From the NCBI GenBank assembly GCA_948762645.1, contig CAQBRY010000054.1:2168-11478 (forward strand): a stretch of 9,311 bases of DNA, in the 5' to 3' direction. Below the pieces are notes generated by a model. It did not search any database. It saw nothing but the letters and a program-made list of their open reading frames with translations, and was not told the origin of the DNA. Each line of letters starts with the position of its first letter. Position 1 is the stretch's first letter. Source of the DNA: an uncultured Eubacteriales bacterium. GTDB taxonomy: Bacteria; Bacillota; Clostridia; Oscillospirales; Acutalibacteraceae. The translations under genes and the position numbers were made by a program. Below, one piece after another: positions 5,994 to 9,311 of the stretch.

Positions 5994-6042
5994 AAGTTGC
6001 TTGTAAAAAAGTTTAATGTTAGCAAGCAACTTTTTCTTTTTT
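5994..6042 (+). terminator. Hairpin at the tnpX 3' end with a plus-strand T tract
   Basis: AAGTTGCTTG (5994-6003) and CAAGCAACTT (6023-6032) are exact complements around a 19-base loop that contains the recombinase stop codon. Read on the plus strand it is followed by TTTCTTTTTT. On the minus strand only AAAATTC follows, so it would end tnpX transcripts poorly. The T tract is also simply the lysine codons of the recombinase tail. Confidence 0.4.
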
Positions 6043-7735
6043 AGCTCTGCCAAAATATTTAATAAATTGTTCCTCTTCCTTCCGGGAAAGCTTCGGAACT
6101 TTTATATTTCCGATCATCTTATAGAAAATCTCAATTTTTTGAGTTGTCATACCGTCGATAGTTTCACGATGATAAACTATAATTGTGTCTATAAACTCGT
6201 TTAGAATATCAATCGTTAGGTCGATGACTTCAGAATATTTTTTACAATATCTAAAAATCCATTTACGTCAAGCACGTGCTTTTTATCTTCCAACACCATT
6301 TGTTTTAGATTCTTGATTTTCTGTTTAAGCCCCGACTGTTCATCCTCATATTTATAGGTTAGCTTTTTAAATCTTTCTTCCGTGAGATTTCCTAAAATTT
6401 TTTCTTCAAATAGTCCCTCGATTAAAGCATCTATCTCTTTATCTCGTGCAATCCTTTTTTGAAGAGTTTCGTTGTTTTTTCTTTGCCTTTCCTGAGTTAG
6501 TTTGTAATTTTCATCAACGACTAATTTTACAAATTCATCCTCAAAATTATTTGCAAACCCTACAATTTTTGCAATGTTATTTTTGACGACTTGAGTTAGC
6601 ATATCAACACGAATATGATGAGTTTTTTTGCAAAGCCCATTATTTGCACGTTTATTTTTGCAAGAAAAATAACTATTATCATTGTTGCCAACAATATACT
6701 TATAGTTTAAATTAGCCCCACAATCGGAACATTTAAGGAATCCGGCGAACATATTTTTTTCTATTTGTTTAGGTTTACGATATTTGGTATCTCCGAAAGT
6801 AGTCTGAACTTTTTCAAAGTCCGCCCTATCTATAATCGGCTCGTGTGCATTTTTATGTACTTCCCAATTTTCCCTTGAGTTGTCATGACGCTTTTTGAGT
6901 TTAAACGATTTAGAATAAGTCTTAAAATTTACTACATCACCTATATATGATTGGTTCTGCAAAATGCCTGTAATTGTTCTGTGGTGACATATAAATTTGC
7001 CTAAAGGAACTTTTTTAGCTGCTTTTCTTATTCCTTTCTTGTCGGCGTAAACTGATGGAATTAATATTTTTTTCTCCTTAGCTTTTCAGCAATTTTGTTT
7101 ACGCTTTCGCCTTGAAGTCTCATGTTAAAAATACGACGAACAATTTCGGCTGCTTCATCGTCTATTATCCACTTTTTCTTATCTTGGTCATATCTATAAC
7201 CATACGGCGGATGTCCAACTGCGTAGCCTTGGTTGCTTTTAAGGTGTAAAGTACACTTTATTTTTCGGCTCATGTCTTTGCAGTACCATTCATTCATGAT
7301 ATTACGAAATGGCGTAAAATCATCCTCACCCTTTTCGCTGTCAACGCCATCGTTGAGTACAATAAATCTTACGTTATGGGTAGGGAAAATATAATCTGTA
7401 AACTTGCCGACTTCTATATGATTTCTTCCAAGCCTCGACATATCCTTAACAATTAAAGTAGAAACCATTTCTTGCTCAATTAACTCAAAAAGTTCTTTAA
7501 ATCCATTCCTGTTAAAAGTTACTCCGGAAACTCCATCATCAATAAATATCTTGATATTCCTGAAACCATTTTTATTTGCAAAATCAGTTAATAGTTTGCG
7601 TTGATTTGCTACACTGTTACTTTCACCCTCTTTTTCATCGTCACGATAAAGCCTTAAATAAAGTGCTGTTATTTTCTCGTCTGCTAATAATTCATCTGTT
7701 ATGTTTGATAATTTCTTTAAATTTGACTGCTTCAT
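6019..7735 (-). pseudogene. tnpX: TnpX-like large serine recombinase, catalytic Ser lost and two frameshifts
   Basis: Repaired, this is about 572 residues, in the usual size range of Tn4451/Tn5397-type TnpX. The N-terminal resolvase domain is residues about 22-165 (ITALYLRLYRDDEKEGESNS, and later VKDMSRLGRNHIEVGKFTDY). A recombinase domain follows (NIMNEWYCKDMSRKIK, GYAVGHPPYGYRYDQDKKKW). Next come a zinc-ribbon (CSDCGANLNYKY with CKNKRANNGLCKKTH), a coiled coil, and a DUF4368-like tail (FIDTIIVYHRETIDGMTTQK to KKEKVAC). Breaks: the A7 run at 7067-7073 and the A6 run at 6238-6243 each lack one base. Residue 30 is Tyr (codon 7646-7648) where the family's catalytic Ser stands in RLSRDDE. The start is ATG 7735 with AAAGGA nine bases upstream. 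The family excises and inserts transposons via circular intermediates; this copy should be inactive. tnpW lies upstream. Confidence 0.9.
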
Positions 7736-7831
7736 TTATAAACATCCTTTCATTTTTAAGGCGTATATAAACGGCTTGCAGCCAAAGCAATATTTACATA
7801 TATAATTATACCGCCTTCTAATGCTTTAATT

Positions 7832-8005
7832 CTACAAATTTTGATAAAACTCGTTTTGAATCTCTGTCTTTAACAATTTTTTTATTTTTTCAGGTAAAGA
7901 TTCAGAACTTTCGTCATAGTGAGAAGTCACAATATATGTTGTTTTACCGATTTTATAACTTGTTTCTTCAGGAAAAAATATAATATCATCGTCTTTTTCG
8001 TTCAT
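7832..8005 (-). CDS. tnpW: TnpW-like transposon protein
   Basis: A 57-residue gene opens at ATG 8005, preceded by the strong ribosome site AGGGGGA (8015-8021). The product reads MNEKDDDIIFFPEETSYKIG, then KTTYIVTSHYDESSESLPEK and IKKLLKTEIQNEFYQNL. The core 'KIGxTTYxVxxHxxxxSxExxxxKIxxLL' pattern matches small TnpW proteins, which accompany tnpX in Tn4451-like elements; their function is not established. It lies 97 bases upstream of tnpX on the same strand and is probably transcribed with it. Unlike tnpX it shows no break. The call rests on remembered family pattern rather than a search. Confidence 0.7.
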   Translation of the reverse strand: MNEKDDDIIFFPEETSYKIGKTTYIVTSHYDESSESLPEKIKKLLKTEIQNEFYQNL

Positions 8006-8117
8006 TAATTTTAATCCCCCTGATTTTTAGGTATTCAGCATAGTCATAGCTTTTATTTACATTTTTTTAATTAAGTTAATTTAATCTGCCGCTGGTTTAC
8101 CGCAACATTGGAATCAC

Positions 8118-8166
8118 GGGGTCCCCAAAAAATTACTGAATTTTTAGGGGTAAATGAAACCACCCC
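8118..8166. repeat. Alternating G4/C4 tracts forming overlapping hairpins
   Basis: The four tracts are GGGG (8118-8121), CCCC (8123-8126), GGGG (8147-8150) and CCCC (8163-8166). The inner pair forms a 12-bp stem with one mismatch: CCCCAAAAAATT at 8123-8134, a 4-base ACTG loop, and AATTTTTAGGGG at 8139-8150. The outer pair GGGGT/ACCCC is an alternative fold that excludes it. The segment lies between the tail gene's stop and tnpW, and is richer in G+C than its surroundings. No coding frame was recognised in it. It may mark the transposon boundary or be a structured terminator. Confidence 0.4.
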
Positions 8167-8208
8167 ATCATCTCTCGGATCGGGCTACACTCTGGGACTT
8201 AACCTCGA

Positions 8209-9311
8209 CTATGTAGGAGTGCCGTTATTAGTACCATCAACCCCAAAATAGTAATCGGTTAAATCTTTGTTGTTTGCTATCATAACACCTGATGTTAAAA
8301 AGCCTGACTCTGCATTAATTCTCTGGTTTAGCATACTTCCTATCAAATACTGATTAAACTCTGTAAAAATACTTCCTCGTTCTCCCGATAAAATACTCCC
8401 GTCTGATAAATACTCAAATTCTACTTTAAGCGTGTTATATTCGTAAAAATTCATCAGATTATTCGCAAAAGTTTCTATGTTTCCGACTGTAATTTTAGTA
8501 CCAAGGAAATATCCTCTGTCGAAAAGCAATGTTGCTTTGTCTATTTTCAAAATATTTTCTTTATGATTAGGAAAAACATGACTGTTTCGTTTTTTATAAA
8601 CAGTAGTGCTTACCTTAAATGGCAATATTTGAAATAGATATGTGCCACTCAAACTTGCTGTAAAATCAAAATAAAATTTACCTGATGTATATTCATGGTT
8701 CGGGTCTAAGTATGTAAAATCTGCCACACTGCCAAATTTATATCTCACATTAAATATCGGTTCTTGTACCGTTATTCTTACAGTTTGATTTTTATTGATA
8801 TTTCCATTAAAAACCTCTCTGTAATCGGATTCAGACGTATTAAAATCATATTTATAAAGAGTAATGTCCAGACCAGTTACAATCTCGTTTTTATTGATAT
8901 TTATATTGCCAAAGAGTATATTCTCCTCAATCGTAAACCTTATATCTTGATTTTGTTTGTAAATTTTTATAATTCCATCTCTTGTATCATTAATACAAGC
9001 ATTTGCAGTAAAAGCTACATTCTGGATAGCCTCTTTATGCGAACAAATAGGGATTAACCCTAAAACTGTAGTGTTTTTCAAGTCATTTGATATGGTGTAG
9101 TCTGTGTTTATTGTTAGTCCTGCGTCATTTAGTATGTTTGAAAGGCAATCATATGCTGTCATATTCTGTTTACTCCAGCCTATTATTCCGCCTTCAAAAT
9201 AAGTAGTGCGATCTAAACTTCCAAGGGGAGATATGAGGTTAAATGTTATCTCATAGGGTTTATTTCCGTCCCAAGTGTCTAAAAAATAAACACCCATTTG
9301 TCTTTGGGTGC
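8209..9311 (-). CDS. Phage tail/baseplate-like structural protein, 5' end outside window
   Basis: An open frame runs from the right edge to TAG at 8209-8211. The Met at 9297 has no ribosome site and the frame stays open to 9311 (TQRQ precedes it), so the true start lies outside. At least 366 residues are visible, rich in Asn, Tyr and beta-strand patterns. GVYFLDTWDGNKPYEITFNL, LISPLGSLDRTTYFEGG, SKQNMTAYDCLSNILNDAGL and LIPICSHKEAIQNVAFTANA resemble the hub- and baseplate-like tail proteins of clostridial siphophages. These proteins have a fold module with AYD and LIP..SHREA motifs. The role would be structural, in the tail tip. The short end DYYFGVDGTNNGTPT sits where base composition changes, so the 3' end may have been cut by the neighbouring element. 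Phage origin is likely; the exact part is uncertain. Confidence 0.6.
   Translation of the reverse strand, partial: TQRQMGVYFLDTWDGNKPYEITFNLISPLGSLDRTTYFEGGIIGWSKQNMTAYDCLSNILNDAGLTINTDYTISNDLKNTTVLGLIPICSHKEAIQNVAFTANACINDTRDGIIKIYKQNQDIRFTIEENILFGNININKNEIVTGLDITLYKYDFNTSESDYREVFNGNINKNQTVRITVQEPIFNVRYKFGSVADFTYLDPNHEYTSGKFYFDFTASLSGTYLFQILPFKVSTTVYKKRNSHVFPNHKENILKIDKATLLFDRGYFLGTKITVGNIETFANNLMNFYEYNTLKVEFEYLSDGSILSGERGSIFTEFNQYLIGSMLNQRINAESGFLTSGVMIANNKDLTDYYFGVDGTNNGTPT

Noticed and set aside
6016..6204. Plus-strand 62-codon frame.
   Set aside because: Exactly antisense to the C-terminal domain of the serine recombinase, which is recognisable in its own frame.
7576..7770. Plus-strand 64-codon frame.
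   Set aside because: Antisense to the catalytic N-terminus of the serine recombinase; no ribosome site.
8005..8077. Short leftward frame upstream of and overlapping tnpW (SYDYAEYLKIRGIKINERKR).
   Set aside because: About 25 codons, no start codon, and it runs into the tnpW coding sequence in another frame.
8764..9057. Plus-strand 97-codon frame.
   Set aside because: Antisense to the tail gene, low-complexity Ile/Ser/Tyr translation, no ribosome site.
1..9311. CRISPR array, rRNA, riboswitch or insertion sequence with terminal inverted repeats.
   Set aside because: No regularly spaced repeats, no rRNA-like segments, no recognised riboswitch core, and no IS-type transposase were found on reading both strands.

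Overview
AT-rich, low-GC Gram-positive DNA, most likely Bacillota of the class Clostridia. Support for this comes from strong AGGAGG-type ribosome sites, AT-rich codon use, a TnpX/TnpW-type serine recombinase pair, a Tn916-like integrase family and clostridial-style phage genes. The window is accessory DNA: pieces of at least two mobile elements plus part of a prophage. No core metabolic gene is visible.

Region 1 (about 1-5882) is one end of an integrative element. A decayed replication ATPase (P4/D5-like helicase) and a gene overlapping its start read leftward. A Cro/CI-type regulator and a tyrosine integrase read rightward as a tight pair. Beyond the integrase terminator lies a small cargo block. 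A SLOG-fold protein and a small membrane protein read leftward from a promoter covered by a perfect 12-bp inverted repeat. A small HTH protein and a ribbon-helix-helix protein read rightward. Next comes a probable type I toxin-antitoxin locus (a 29-residue hydrophobic peptide with a convergent antisense promoter). The element ends at about 5883 against the 3' part of a tRNA-fMet gene, cut in the anticodon loop and still followed by a tRNA-type terminator. This looks like the displaced half of the tRNA target site, so the element lies to the left and the reconstituted tRNA should be outside the window.

Region 2 (about 5990-8110) is the remnant of a TnpX-type element. tnpW precedes a tnpX-like large serine recombinase that has two single-base frameshifts and a Tyr in place of the catalytic Ser.

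Region 3 (8110-9311) has a G4/C4-rich hairpin segment and then the 3' end of a phage tail/baseplate-like gene that runs off the right edge.

The dominant theme is decay. Five disruptive frameshifts, three in-frame stops and one catalytic substitution hit the ATPase, both recombinases and the SLOG gene. Four of the five frameshifts can each be repaired by adding one A to an A run on the coding strand. That means either real slippage-driven decay or homopolymer errors in the assembly. The stop codons and the Ser-to-Tyr change are substitutions, and homopolymer error cannot explain them. The small regulators, the membrane protein, the toxin, tnpW and the tail gene are intact as far as they can be seen.
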